From Phocoena phocoena (Eukaryota > Chordata > Mammalia > Artiodactyla > Phocoenidae), in the NCBI RefSeq assembly GCF_963924675.1, contig NC_089220.1, positions 81,533,168-81,597,167 of the forward strand: a DNA stretch of 64,000 nucleotides. The letters are read 5' to 3'. Below are positions 34,075 through 45,529 of this stretch, piece by piece (the stretch's first letter is position 1; each line of letters begins with the position of its first letter). A program made the translations under genes and the position numbers. The notes under the pieces are model-generated. The model saw only the letters and a program-made list of their open reading frames with translations, was not told where the DNA came from and searched no databases.

Positions 34075-35562
34075 TTGTTGTTCTCCCAAACTCTTAAGCT
34101 CTTAGGAGAAATTAGGGAATTTGTGGTTAAAGAACAAGTTTCTTGAAGGAAAATAAAGGGAGACATATTTCCCCTAGACTGGAGTTTTCCACAGTCAGGG
34201 CAGGAGGAGGAAATAGAGAGAAAGCCGGCTGTGGATTCCCAGAGCAGAGATATGGGGCCCTGCAGCCCCTCAGAAGGAGGTAAAGCCTGTGAGACAGAGG
34301 ACTGTGTGATCTGTCTAGAAATACGGGATCCCAGGCAAGCTCAGGTGTGAGGCCCACGTGCCAAGGAGAGTGGAAACACTTCTCAACGGTGACCTGGCAG
34401 AGCAGTGACGAAGTGAACAATGGTTGCCCTCTTCGTTCTCCCCCCATTCTCAAGCCTTCCTACTTCAGAAGATCCACTGGGGAGAAGGCATAAGCCCTAA
34501 GAAGGAAAGAAGTTAATATATTTTTAACTACATCGGCAGAATGGGGCTTACAGTTAGAAATTAAGTTGTATTATAAGGACAGAGAGGTAGGTAGTTAGCT
34601 GAGTTTGTGGACTGAGCTCCACTGGAGCAGGTTTATAAGCAGAGCAGCAGGGGCCTCGAGACTGCAAAGTACAGTTAGAGGCAGCCCACACACACCATGA
34701 TAGGGGCAGAACCCCTCACATGTCCAGCTGGGCTGCCCTGAAAGAGAGGCTGGGATGGGAGAGGTAGAAGTTAAGGAAAAACTCCTTAGATGGTATCTAT
34801 TTTTTTAAGTAAATGTTGGAACCAATTCACTAAAAGAAAGAATGGGAAAGGTTTAGAATGGCAATCCTGAGGAGCTGTATGAAAAAATAAACCAATATGT
34901 ACGAAGGTGAGCAGCAAGAAGCACACAGTGACCTTTGGAGAGCATGCAGTCTGCAATATGTGTGTATGCATTTATGCACTGATCTGCGTTGTGTATTTAT
35001 ATTCTGCCTTGTTCAACAAAGCATAAAAGTTGCTTTCGTGGCATACATGAGAAAAGTAAAGTAAAAAATAAATCAGAAGCAGAGAAAATACATAAATATA
35101 GGCTAGAATTGACAAGGAGGATGCTCTAGGCCACACAGTTCTGTGTGTTTCTCCAGCCAACACTGAGCCACCTGTACAAAGGATCAGGGAATGTTAATAG
35201 CTGGGCTCTTCTGTGGGAACAGTGCAGGAACAAAGAAGAAAGTAGGGAAGTGAAGCCATTAGCTGCTTATGGCTTTGTCAGAAGCATGAAATCAAAACAG
35301 GATGGATGGACTGAAAGAACTGGGGGGAGTAGACTACAGAATACAATTAAGACAATAACAGGAAGAGATGGAAGAAGAAACAGAAGCTTGTGATCAAAGA
35401 CTGCGTGGTACAGACCATATGCTTAGATGCTAGCCAATCAGAGTCTACTTTGGAGACCACTGTGGACTAGTTAGTGATGGCATACTCCACCCTGAAATCC
35501 AACCCTTCCCAGATAGATAATGACAGAATACTCAAGCCAATCCTGTGCTTTTAGCCGTTGAG
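34075..35562. other. No gene or clear repeat seen
   Basis: 1.5 kb of unique-looking sequence with higher GC at 34180-34400. Frames at 34127-34453 (-) and 35145-35393 (+) have no recognisable domain or splice context. Confidence 0.5.
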
Positions 35563-36170
35563 TCAATAAATATTTATTGATCATCAACTATGTAATAGGC
35601 TAAGAACAGGATAAAAATAAATAAGACAAGCCCCTTGAGGTATACTCAATGGGGAAGTCAAGTTAAGCAAAGCAAGAGAAACCAGGCACAGTGATGAGGG
35701 CTGTAGTGAGATATGGGCGGTACTGCAGGACTACAGCCCATGTGAGCGCCATGCACAACTCACCCTGGGAAGTCAGCATCACCAAAGGGGACTTTTGCCC
35801 AGTGTCTTGAAAGAAGAATTGGAATTTCAGGGAGGAAACACGCAGAGTGAAAATGTGTCAAGTCTTGGAGGCACGAATGAGCACTATATGTTTTGTAAGT
35901 AAAAAGACATTCTATGTGGCTTTGTCAGAGTACTTAGAGGTGGGTGCTCAATGAGGCTGAAAAGGGAGGCTGGGGCAGACTGGGAGGGGCCTTGTGTGCC
36001 GCCATGGAATCCATGGGACTGCGGAAGATCAGAGATTTTTATTAGGGAAGTGACAAGGTCAGTGGTGTGGAAAGTTATGTCTGGCAGCACTATGGAGAAT
36101 AGCTCAGTGGTGGGAAAGAGAGTAGTCAGGGATACTGCTTAGGAGCTTAACAGAATAGCTCATTTAAGAC
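35563..36170 (-). mobile_element. L2, antisense, long fragment
   Basis: Begins 'gagtcaataaatatttattg' (reverse complement of the L2 tail). It continues 'ccccttgaggtatactcaat', 'ggggccttgtgtgccgccat' and 'ttattagggaagtgacaagg', then a 'gagaatagctcagtgg' segment. Order is collinear with L2 over about 600 bp. Confidence 0.7.
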
Positions 36171-36314
36171 CAAACTGGAGTGAAGCAATCACAGGCAAAG
36201 TGTGTGGATAGGTGCTATGAAGACAGAATTCTTAAAGATGAAGCAAAATCGACCACATTGTTCACTTGCAGGGGGACTGCAAATAAGCACGATCTTCCAG
36301 GAGGGCAGCTGCAA

Positions 36315-36848
36315 TATGTACATATAACTTTTAAAATGTTTGTACCTTTTGATCCCATAATTCCTTTTCTAGGGATCTACCTTAGGAAAATAATCAGGAC
36401 TACAAAAAAGCTTTGTGTTCGAGGATGCTCACTACAGTGTTTTCTAAAATTCATAAACATATTAAATGTGCAATAATGGAGGAACTGTTTTTAAAAATTA
36501 TAGCACATTTACACAATACACTACTATTTAATCATTAAAAAGTTTGTTTTTAAAGACTATGTGATAGAATGGGAGAAGCTCACAATAAACTAAGTTAAAA
36601 TATTAACTTTTATATTAAGTATAAAATAATATACAGTTTGAAACCAATTTTCTAAATAGACATGTATGAATTTGAATATTAGATTAAAATTCACCTCACC
36701 TCACAGTGGTAAGACAGTACGTAATTTTTATTTTCTTCTCTCTACCTTTCCCTATTTTCCAAATTATATTCAGTGAACATACATCGATTATATAACCAGT
36801 TATTTTTAAAAATAAGTGAATAATGTAAAGCAAATTGACAAGTATAAG
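36315..36848 (+). mobile_element. Ancient L1M-type 3' fragment, sense
   Basis: 'ttttgatcccataattcctt', 'cttaggaaaataatcaggac', 'ctactatttaatcattaaaa' and 'tttccctattttccaaatta' follow the L1 ORF2 end and 3'UTR order of old families. Confidence 0.7.
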
Positions 36849-36860
36849 AAGTTTGAGCTA

Positions 36861-37236
36861 GGACTTCCCTGGTGGCACAGTGGTTAAGAATCCACCTGCC
36901 AATGCAGGGGACACAGGTTCAATCCCTGCTCCAGGAAGATCCCACATGCCACAGAGCAACTAAGCCCGTGCACCACAACTACTGAGCCTGCGTTCTAGAG
37001 CCTGCGAGCCACAACTACCGACCCCACATGCCACAACTACTGAAGCCTGCGGGCCTAGAGCCCGTGCTCCACAAGAAGCCACTGCAATGAGAAGCCCGCA
37101 CGCCACAATGAAGAGTAGCCCCTGCTCGCCGCAACTGGAGAAAAAAGCCCGCGTGCAGCAACGAGGACCCAATGCAGCCAAAATGAATAAATAAATAAAT
37201 AAATAAAATTAAAACACGTTATTGTGTTAACAAAAC
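36861..37236 (+). mobile_element. CHR SINE (longer type)
   Basis: Head 'GGACTTCCCTGGTGGCACAG', B-box 'aggttcaatccctg', several 'ccacaactactga' units and a tail with (AAAT)n at about 37185-37206. An exact 12-bp duplication, aagtttgagcta, lies at 36849-36860 and 37237-37248. Confidence 0.97.
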
Positions 37237-37248
37237 AAGTTTGAGCTA

Positions 37249-37684
37249 CTGGAAAACACAAGTAACCAAGAGAGAAGTAAGTCTGTCTTGCAGCAATCAA
37301 AGATGGAGTGAGTCTGGATTATCACACACTGACATTGGCATTGCTATCGCCATTGCCAAAGATTCTGAATCTAATTATGTTATCTTGGTCACTTCACTAT
37401 CCAAGAAAAAGGCAACTGAGAGGAGTGAAAAAAAAATTCTGCAATGTTATCACAGGTACAATCAAGACAGAGATTTCTATTAGGATATTTTTATTTAGCG
37501 ACATCGCTTTTCATTTTCATATCTCTTTAAAAATTCTTGATATAATGTATTCAGATTCCAAACTGCCAGAAATTCAAATAACCAGATTTTTCCCTAGAAT
37601 ATACAGTAGTCATTACTTTTCATAACAATGACACTAAACCCCTGTGAGATATTTAGACACTTATTATTATCCCAAAACCATTTG
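37249..37684. other. No gene or clear repeat seen
   Basis: Unique-looking sequence. Overlapping short frames (37241-37625) have no recognisable domain. Confidence 0.5.
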
Positions 37685-37700
37685 CAGAAATGTTACTCTT

Positions 37701-37941
37701 TTTTTAAAAATTTGTTTATTTGTTTTTATTTTTGGATGTATTGGGTCTTCATGGCGGTGTGCGGGCTTCTCATTGCGGTGGCTTCTCTCTGGAGCACGGG
37801 CTTTAGAGCACAGGCTCAGTAGTTGTGGCGCACGGGCTCGGTTGCTCCGTGGCACGTGGGATCTTCCCGGCCTAGGGCTTGAACTCGTGTCCCCTGCATT
37901 GGCAGGCGGATTCTTAACCACTGCGCCACTAGAGAAGCCCC
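37701..37941 (-). mobile_element. CHR SINE, antisense, internally shortened
   Basis: 'ggatgtattgggtcttcatg' at the left and head 'gccactagagaagcccc' at the right, with fewer body units than other copies. The flanks 'cagaaatgttactctt' (37685-37700) and 'cagagatgttactctt' (37942-37957) are a 16-bp duplication with one difference. Confidence 0.96.
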
Positions 37942-38094
37942 CAGAGATGTTACTCTTGATCAGAGTAACTGAATGGAGCTAGAAGAAACATCCATCCACA
38001 CTGACCAGTCCCCCTTTAAATTCATGACATCCACAACTATTAATTTCAAGCGTGCCCTTCATGCTGCCCAGCAAGCATAGTGCATTGCCCTAGT

Positions 38095-39040
38095 CCTAAT
38101 CCAAGGAAGATGGTTCTTTATTTTCTTCTCAAACTCCCAGCACCTCCTCTGCCATCTTCTTTCTCAGCCCTTGACCTTGATTGCTATTTCACTGAGAAAA
38201 TAGAAACAATCAGAAGAGAACTTCCACAAGTTCCCACCCACACCTTCACCCACCCACCAGCATCTGGACCCTAAAACGCTGCCTTCTCTCCTGTTACCAG
38301 GGATGAACTCTCCACGTTCCTATCTAAGTCTGAACTCTCTGCTTGTTCACTAGATCCCAAGCCTTTTAAATATCCAAGAACATTGCTCCAGAAGTCCCTC
38401 CTCTTTCCTTCTCCTGCATTACCTTTTTTCCCCTCTTTCTTCCTCTTTTTGTTTAGACCAAGGAGTCAACCTTGACTCTTCTTTTGTCTTACACCTTGAT
38501 CCATCAGCAACATCTGTCATCTCGGTCTTCAAAATGTATCTAGAACCTAATGACTTCTCACCTTTTCTACCGCTTCCTCCCTGACCCAAGGCATCATTAT
38601 CTCTCTCCTGAATTATTTCAAAAACGCTTGCTCCCCTGTCGTCTATTCTCTTAGGAGCCAGAGAGACCCCGTCTTTACAATGGTCTACAAGGTCTTGCAC
38701 AATCTACTTCACCCCAAACCTTCCCTCTCTGACATTATTTCCTATGATTTCCCTCCAGTCACACTGGTTTTCCTGTGGTTTGTCCAACATAGCAGGCACA
38801 CTCCCTCCTAAAGACCTTTCACTATAATTCCCTCTGCTCTTCCCCAGCTATCTCCATGACTCACTCCCTTGCCTCCTTCAGATCTTTGCACAGATGTCAC
38901 CTGTTCAGTGAGGCATTTCCTGACCATCCTATTTAAAACTACAACCCACCCTCTCCACCAACACACCCTATCTCTTCTACCTGCTTTATTTTTCTTCTCA
39001 GCACTTATCACCATCTGCCATGTTATCTGTTTTGTTTATC
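38095..39040 (+). mobile_element. L2 internal region, sense, long fragment
   Basis: Pyrimidine-rich. 'atagaaacaatcagaagaga', 'ggatgaactctccacgttcc', 'aaggacc'-type linker, 'aatggtctacaaggtcttgc', 'ccttgcctccttcagatctt' and 'gcacagatgtcacctgttca' follow L2 coding and 3' order. No frame is intact. The element resumes at 39909 after an insertion. Confidence 0.82.
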
Positions 39041-39908
39041 TGGCTGGGGGTTAGGCTGTGTTTATTGTTTGCCGTAGCTATGGGTGTCAGAGATTAAATA
39101 TTCCTCTGGTGTTCTCATTTTTGTCTCCCTTGTCTTTGGGTTCCCCTAGAAGTGTCTTAGCTGTATCATCTGAACGGCACAGTTGTTTCAGTTGTTATTA
39201 TAAAGGAGCCCTGTGGATGTGGTCAGGTGTTGGGGGAGAGGAAGTGTTCTATAATCCTGTGATTAGGTCTCGGTCTTTCAGTGAGCTTGTGTCCCTGGGC
39301 TGTGACCTTCACAGGTGCTTCTGATTTTTTTCACCCCTTAGGACAGACAGGAAGGCTAAAGGATGCTGGAGCTGGGTATTTCCCTTCCCTTAGGTCAGTT
39401 AGTAAAACCTGGCAAGTCAGGCTCTGGTAAAATAGTTTCTCTTAAGGGCAGGCCTTGAGAAGAACAGAATGCCCTGGGCATATTTCGCAATGGCTGCTTT
39501 CCCCTCCCCTGCCAGAAACACAAGGAGATTTTTCTCTGATCTTTACTATGGGAACCTGATAGGGCTCCTGGAGGTGAAACTCCCAAAAGTATGGGGTGCT
39601 CCCCTAAGACTGAGCCCCTCTGGAGTTGTTATCTCTCACACTTGTCCACACCCAACCTCCAGCAATTTGTCAACTAGGTTTTCTAACTCTGGCACTGGTT
39701 CCCAAGGGGTTTTCTGCTCCTGGGCTTCTGATTCTCTGTATCTACCTGTTTGTTACACCAATTTTCACAGCAGTGGTTTGTCCTATGACCTCAGTTCTCT
39801 GATGGATCTAAGAAGAGTTGTTGGTTGTCAGTTTGTTTAGCTTTTTGTTGTGTGGAGGAGAGAGACAACGTCCAAGCTCTTTACTTGCTGGACCAGAAAC
39901 CGGAAGTC
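39041..39908 (-). mobile_element. L1 5'UTR fragment, antisense, inserted in L2
   Basis: About 870 bp unlike L2. The right part ('gttgttggttgtcagtttgt', 'ccaagctctttacttgctgg', 'ccagaaaccggaag') is the reverse complement of an ancient L1 5'UTR. Sequence on both sides is L2 in the same order and orientation, so this is an interruption. I see no ORF or 3' end of L1 attached. Confidence 0.6.
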
Positions 39909-40090
39909 CATATTACATATTTTATTCATTTCTTTTTGTCTGTTGTCTGTCTCACCCACTAGAATGCAAGCTCTGTAAGTGCAGGGATGTCTGTCTGATA
40001 TGTTCACCACAGTATCCTCAGTGCTTACAACAGTGCCTGATGCACAGTAGGCACTTGGATATTTCCTTGAAGAAATTGAATAAATGGAAA
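39909..40090 (+). mobile_element. L2 3' end, continuation of the copy at 38095
   Basis: 'ttgtctgttgtctgtctcac', 'agaatgcaagctctgtaagt', 'gtgcctgatgcacagtaggc' and the 'gaataaatgg' end. Confidence 0.85.
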
Positions 40091-40134
40091 AACATATCCT
40101 GGTAGTTTCTAGCACAGAAACTTCTTAGTGGACC

Positions 40135-40500
40135 ACTGCACAAGGGCCTTCACCTATACTGTCCTTCTGCCTGGAAAGCTCTTTTTCATCCTCCACTTTA
40201 CTCTTTACCTGGTTGACTCCTAACTCCTAAACATTCACTGAGCTTCAATGTCAGTTCCTCAGGGAAAACTTTCCTCACCTTCAGGTTGAAGATCATAAGC
40301 GCTCATAACCCTGCTATTTCCTCTCACACTTATTGTAGTTAAATAATTATATAAGCATTTATTTGATATTTATATGTATCACAAGTTTATACATTCTTTA
40401 AAGGGAGGAATTATGTCTCTTTAATTCACTTTAGTATCCCTGGCACCTAACAGACTGCTTGACACATATTAGATGCTCAGTAAATATTTGTCGTATGAAT
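40135..40500 (+). mobile_element. Second L2 3' region, sense
   Basis: 'ctgtccttctgcctggaaag', 'caatgtcagttcctcaggga', 'tagtatccctggcacctaac' and 'gatgctcagtaaatatttgt'. This starts again upstream in the L2 order, so it is a separate copy placed directly behind the first. Confidence 0.85.
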
Positions 40501-40524
40501 AAAGACAGCAGTTATCTTGTTTTG

Positions 40525-41070
40525 GTAAGATAAAGGTATTATTGCTACTTAACACATTGCCCCAAAACTTAGTGTGTTAAAAATAACAATAATCATGTAT
40601 TATATCTTCATAGACCTTCTATGGGTCAGGAGTTTGAGAGTGGCTTAGCTGAGTGGTCTGGCTGGAGGTCTCTCATGAGGTTACTGTCAAGACATCAGCC
40701 AGAGCTCCGACTATGTGAAGGCTTGTCTGGGCTGAAGGATGGACTTCCATGGTGGATCTTTCATGTGGCTGGCAAGTTTGCAGTGGCCATTGGCAGGAGG
40801 TCTCTGTTCCTTCTCATGGCGGCCTCTTTCAAGGCTATGTGGATACTCTTACAATATGTCAATTAGCCTCCCCCAGAGTGGGCAATCTAAGAGAGATCCA
40901 ATGGAAATGTAAAAATTTTTTTATGATATAGCCTCAGAAGTCACAAGTCATGACTTCTGTCACATTCTGTTTGTGAAAAGGAAGTTCCTACATCTGGCCC
41001 CATTTAAAGGGAGAGTTTAGACTCCCCACATTTGCAAGAAATTGTATCAAAGAATTTTTGGACATAAATT
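40525..41070 (+). mobile_element. Ancient LTR-like repeat, copy A
   Basis: 'ccccaaaacttagtgtgtta', 'gggtcaggagtttgagagtg', 'tggcttagctgagtggtctg', 'catcagccagagctccgact' and 'gaagtcacaagtcatgactt' form the order of an old interspersed repeat I associate with LTR/MaLR-type elements. The name is uncertain. A related copy lies at 50455-50935. Confidence 0.6.
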
Positions 41071-41336
41071 AACAAATTAATGGATAAAAGAACGTAGTGA
41101 CTCAAAATCAGTTTTCCTAACTTTGGAAGAGAGAAGGAAAAATAACTCTGCAGTCGTTTAAGAGCAACAAAATAAAGAATCAAACAGTAGATGAATATCT
41201 GGAGAGATTACTTTTTTAATATCAACATGGTTGCAGAGGTATAATGTTCATAAATGCTGTTCTACATTAGAATATCTTAGGGGAAAGAAATAACAAATGC
41301 TAGAAGGTCAAAGACCAACAGCCAACACAGCTATGC

Positions 41337-41368
<32 letters not shown>

Positions 41369-41523
41369 TATATCATCAGTGTATAAGGTAATGAATGGTA
41401 GCTGCAAAATAATTGCACTTTCCATCCTTGCAGGGGTTATAATACCCCTATAAGTATCTGAAAAAGAAAATCTTCAGTCTCTCCACACGTTTTTGGGATT
41501 GTGGGTGGAGGACAAGGAGCACA
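41071..41523. other. No gene; A-run and TA microsatellite at 41336-41374
   Basis: AT-rich unique sequence. About 17 A are followed by about 11 TA units. No element body is recognisable in front of the A-run. Confidence 0.7.
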
Positions 41524-41539
41524 TAGAATTACTTTTTCT

Positions 41540-42409
41540 TTTTCTCATCTTTATTGGAGTATAATTGCTTTACAACGTTGTGTTAGTTTCTGCTTTATAA
41601 CAAAGTGAATCAGCTATACATATACATATACATATATCCCCATATCCCCTCCCTCTTGTGTCGCCCTCCCACCCTCCGTATCCCACCCCTCTAGGAGGTC
41701 ACAAAGCACCGAGCTGATCTCCCTGCGCTATGCGGCTGCTTCCCACTAGCTATCTATTTTACGTTTGGTAGTGTATATATGTCCATGCCACTCTCTCACT
41801 TTGTCACAGCTTACCCTTCCTCCTCCCTGTGTCCTCACATCCATTCTCTATGTCTGTGTCTTTATTCCTGCCCTGCCACTAGGTTCATCAGTACCATTTT
41901 TTAAAAATGATTTTATTCATTTATTTATTTTTGGCTGTGTTGGGCTTTCTCTAGTTGCAGCGAGTAGGAGCTACTTTTTGTTGCAGTGCGTGGGCTTCTC
42001 ATTGTGGTGGCTTCTCTTTTTGCAGAGCACAGGCTCTAGACGCATGGGCTTCAGTAATTGTGGCTTGCGGGTTCAGTAGTTGTGGCTTGCGAGCTCTAGA
42101 CCACAGGCTCAGCAGTTGTGGCTCACGGGCTTAGTTGCTCCACAGCCTGTGGGATCTTTCCAGACCAGGGCTCAAACCTGTGTCCCCCTGCATTGGCAGA
42201 CAGATTCTTAACCACTGCGCCACCAGGGAAGTCCCAGTACCATTTTTATAGATGCATATATGTGCGTTAGCATACAGTATTTGTTTTTCTCTTTCTGACT
42301 TACTTCACTCTGTATGACAGACTCTAGGTCCATCCACCTCGTTACAAATAACTCAATTTCATTCCTTTTTATGGCTGAGTAATATTCCATTGTATATATG
42401 TGCCACATC
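41540..42409 (-). mobile_element. 5'-truncated young L1, antisense, with nested SINE
   Basis: 3' end at 41540 with the T-rich tail, then 'ttattggagtataattgctt' and 'acgttgtgttagtttctgct', the youngest L1 3'UTR type in the window. It is truncated in the ORF2 C-terminal region at 42409. An exact 16-bp duplication, tagaattactttttct, lies at 41524-41539 and 42410-42425. Confidence 0.96.
41902..42234 (-). mobile_element. CHR SINE (longer type), antisense, in L1
   Basis: 'ggctgtgttgggctttctct' at the left and head 'gccaccagggaagtcc' at the right. An exact 13-bp duplication, cagtaccattttt, lies at 41889-41901 and 42235-42247. Confidence 0.96.
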
Positions 42410-42425
42410 TAGAATTACTTTTTCT

Positions 42426-43144
42426 ACTGATTCCTATCAGCCAAATATCTGATCCTAGGATTAGAGAATTAAGTAGATAAAATACAAGGTTAGAATTTGA
42501 AAAGGCATAAACTATATAATCTGTTGTAATAGTACCACCATATATATTGCCAAGCAGAACTTTAGCACAAGCCAAGACCCTTAAACCACTTTTTGTGGAG
42601 GAGAAGTTAGCCTCAGTGTCTTAGGTCTCCACTTTGGGTGTATACTATCTGTCTGATAAAAATCCTTCTCTAGTTTTAATTGACCGCTGCCATCTCTTTT
42701 CCTTCCTTTCCTGGGCCCTTTTGAGCAGGAAGAATGGCTTGTAAATTACTTAATAATAAATAGCCCACACCACATAAGAAATATGTGAATATAGGAAATG
42801 GTGGTAATTCCTAGGGGATGAAAAGTCCAGTTTAAAAAAATACATGTGTGTGTATGTGCATCTTTCTGTATATATTCCTTTTTCATTTGACTTCCTACTA
42901 AATGAAGATTTCACATAAGTGGCTTTTTCATATAACAAAAACTTACTCCTTCAGGTACCCAAACATTGTTATTTTAATGTAATCACCATTAACAGACTAT
43001 AGTAAAATACTATAGTCTCTTTAGTAAAATAAATTTAGTAAAATACTATAGATTTTTCTATATTTTTAAACAAAGTATGCTAAACTTTAACATTTGCTTG
43101 ATGATTCCAGATTATGGTTATTAAGGATTGTTCTATATTTGTAC
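42426..43144. other. No gene seen; contains a perfect short palindrome
   Basis: AT-rich unique sequence. See the inverted repeat at 42994-43018. Confidence 0.5.
42994..43018. repeat. Perfect 11-bp inverted repeat with 3-nt loop
   Basis: 'agactatagta' - aaa - 'tactatagtct'. A partial second copy, 'tagtaaaatactatag', occurs about 20 bases downstream (43036-43051). Confidence 0.9.
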
Positions 43145-43320
43145 AAGGCAACGTAGTGCAACAGAAAGATTATTAGATTAAGAATCATAATGACTTCATC
43201 AAGTTGTTCAACCTCACTGACATACATTCCTCATCTGTAAAATGGGAACAATATCTTCCCTGGATCTCTCAATGTTTATGATAAATGTTAAATTATATAA
43301 CATATGTAAATGTTATCAAT
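43145..43320 (+). mobile_element. MIR, sense
   Basis: 'gtagtgcaacagaaagatta', 'aagttgttcaacctcactga' and 'tcctcatctgtaaaatggga' are MIR landmarks in order. Confidence 0.88.
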
Positions 43321-44078
43321 CAACTGTTGAATAGAAGAATATAGATACTAAAATAAAGGACTATTTAGACCAAGAAGTATTATGCAACTCTGATTTTGAT
43401 GTTTTTGTGTTTATTGTATATAAATCATGATTCCCCAAAACAGTTAGATTATGTTTAAAGTTACAGTAAATAGATTCTGAGTAAATGGACTCTCCTCTGG
43501 AAAAAAATATTTACTTCTGATCAATGGCTTTTATAATACCCATATTTAGTATATGGAGTTCTCTTTTTGCTTATTTTTTCCTTCTTTGCTCTATCTCTCT
43601 GGTTAGTTGAGTTTGCTAGATGAGGGAACTCTGAATAACTGAAGTTTTATATTCTGTATATCTTTTCTTAGCACGAAAGCAAATGTCATGAATGCTTTAC
43701 TTAATACAATATTCCCATGTTGATTGTCTCTGAAAATATCAATAGCTGTAAAAATATGGCCAATACTGAGCGACACAGAGTGGTCAGCATGGGCACTGAT
43801 CATAGCCATCATGGTTAAGTTTCCCAAGTATTTGGGAAAAGTACTACATCAATACATTTCTAATATTATTATCAGGCTTTAGTACACTGATTTCTAAGAA
43901 AACATAGTTCACCCAGCCACATTACTAAACAGAGTGGATAGTACTGGGGGCATTCTCTCTCCAGAGCTGTTGTGTAAAGCAATGTCTCTCCTCGAGAGAA
44001 AACTTTCAACCTCACCTTCCCAATTCCACCACAGAACAAAAAGAACAACTGAGATATGGAGGCTACAGGCTCCAAATT
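43321..44078. other. No gene or clear repeat seen
   Basis: AT-rich unique sequence. The frame at 43603-43827 (-) has no recognisable domain. Confidence 0.5.
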
Positions 44079-44091
44079 TGACAGAGATTTT

Positions 44092-44458
44092 TTTTTTAAT
44101 AAAATTTATTTTTTTAAAACTTTAGATTTACAGAAAAAATGTGACGATGGTACAGAGAGTTCTCATATACCCACACCCAGTCTCTCCTGTTACAGACACT
44201 TTACATTACTATGGTATGTTTATTACAATTAGTGAATCAATATGGATATATTATTGTAAGTTCATACCTGATTCCCATCTTTTCAGTTTTTACCCACTGT
44301 CCTTTTCCTGTTCTAGGATCCCATCCAGCTCTCCACACTACATTTTGGGGTCACGCCTCTTTGGCCTCTCGCGGCTGTGGCAGTTTGTCAGACGTTCCTT
44401 ATATTTGATGACCTTGACAGTTTGCTGAGTACTGGTCAAATATTTTGTAGAGTGAGTC
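44092..44458 (-). mobile_element. Old L1-type 3' end, antisense
   Basis: T-rich tail then 'agatttacagaaaaaatgtg', 'agagttctcatatacccaca', 'ctaggatcccatccagctct' and 'gatgaccttgacagtttgct', an order I recognise from old L1 3' ends. The flanks 'tgacagagatttt' at 44079-44091 and 44459-44471 are an exact 13-bp duplication, unusually well preserved for this family. Confidence 0.82.
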
Positions 44459-44496
44459 TGACAGAGATTTTGAAAGTCATTTCAGGGCAACACCTA

Positions 44497-44662
44497 AGGT
44501 AGTAGTTTCTAAACAGTGAACTCTGGCCCAGGGCATCAGAATCAGGTGGAAAACGTGTTGCTCATTCTGACCTCATACTATTGAAGATGAAGCGTAGGTA
44601 TTTGTACTTTAAACAAAACATCCAAGTGGTTTTCCTGAGCAGGTCATTTTGGAGATCACTGG
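44497..44662 (-). mobile_element. MER5-like hAT fragment, antisense
   Basis: 'tagtagtttctaaacagtga', 'gggcatcagaatcaggtgga' and the end 'ttttggagatcactg' fit a diverged MER5 in reverse. Confidence 0.6.
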
Positions 44663-44762
44663 TCAAAATTGGATGCCCGAGGGTGCCCACCGCTCTGCAT
44701 GATCTCACTGTTGATAGAATGTTCCACAGAGAGCCCAGGATTCTGCCATTCTCCCACCCCAA

Positions 44763-44921
44763 CCTAGAGGGGTGGGATAGGGAGGGTGAGAGGGAGACGC
44801 AAGAGGGAGGGGATATGGGGATATATGTATATGTATAGCTGATTCACTTTGTTATACAGCAGAAACTAACACACCATTGTAAAGCAATTATACTCCAATA
44901 AAGACGTTAAAAAAAAAAAAA
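44763..44921 (+). mobile_element. Very short young L1 3' end
   Basis: 'cctagaggggtgggataggg' through 'agctgattcactttgttata' and 'ttatactccaataaagacgt' with an A-tail. This is the same 3'UTR type as at 41540 and 60452. I see no clear target-site duplication. Confidence 0.93.
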
Positions 44922-44939
44922 GAACTAGTGCTCTGATTT

Positions 44940-45265
44940 TCATCCCTTCAGCAAGTATATACCAAGTTCCTACCACACGCAATGTGGTGGTGCCAGTTTT
45001 ACAGCAGAATAAAGCCGATATGGCCTCTTCCATCACTAAGCTTAAAAATCCTGTGGTAGGAGGAGGGAAGGCAGTATATGAAGCAAATCATCAGTCAGAT
45101 CTCTATATATCATGGGTGTTATAAAGGAAAACAGGACGTTTGAGACAGTATAACTAGTGCTTCAATATTGATGAGTATGGGAGTGGTCAGAGAAGCCCTC
45201 TGTTGAGAAATGACATTCAGTTTGAGATTTAAATAATGGGTACCAATCAGTGGTTTGGGCACTCC
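44940..45265 (-). mobile_element. L2 3' region, antisense
   Basis: 'agcaagtatataccaagttc', 'tatggcctcttccatcacta', 'gagtggtcagagaagccctc' and 'gacattcagtttgagattta' fit the L2 reverse complement. Confidence 0.7.
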
Positions 45266-45529
45266 AAGAGCTATTAACAGCGGGTACAACGAAACCTACA
45301 GGAGCAAGGAGTTTCACTTCTTGGACATGATTGTTCTCAAACTGTAGTTTCAGGTCCACTGAGCAGTGTGCCTTAAAGCAGCTTAGGAAAATAACAGTCA
45401 AAATCAGGAAGGAGTCCCCATGACTGGTGGGGGTCCATTAGGAGATCCCATTCCTGCTTGTTTGTTCATTTATTACCTGTTTTCAATCTGGGGTTCTAGC
45501 AATCAGCTTTTACATAGTTTGACCTAAAA
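45266..45529. other. No gene or clear repeat seen
   Basis: Unique-looking sequence. Confidence 0.45.
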
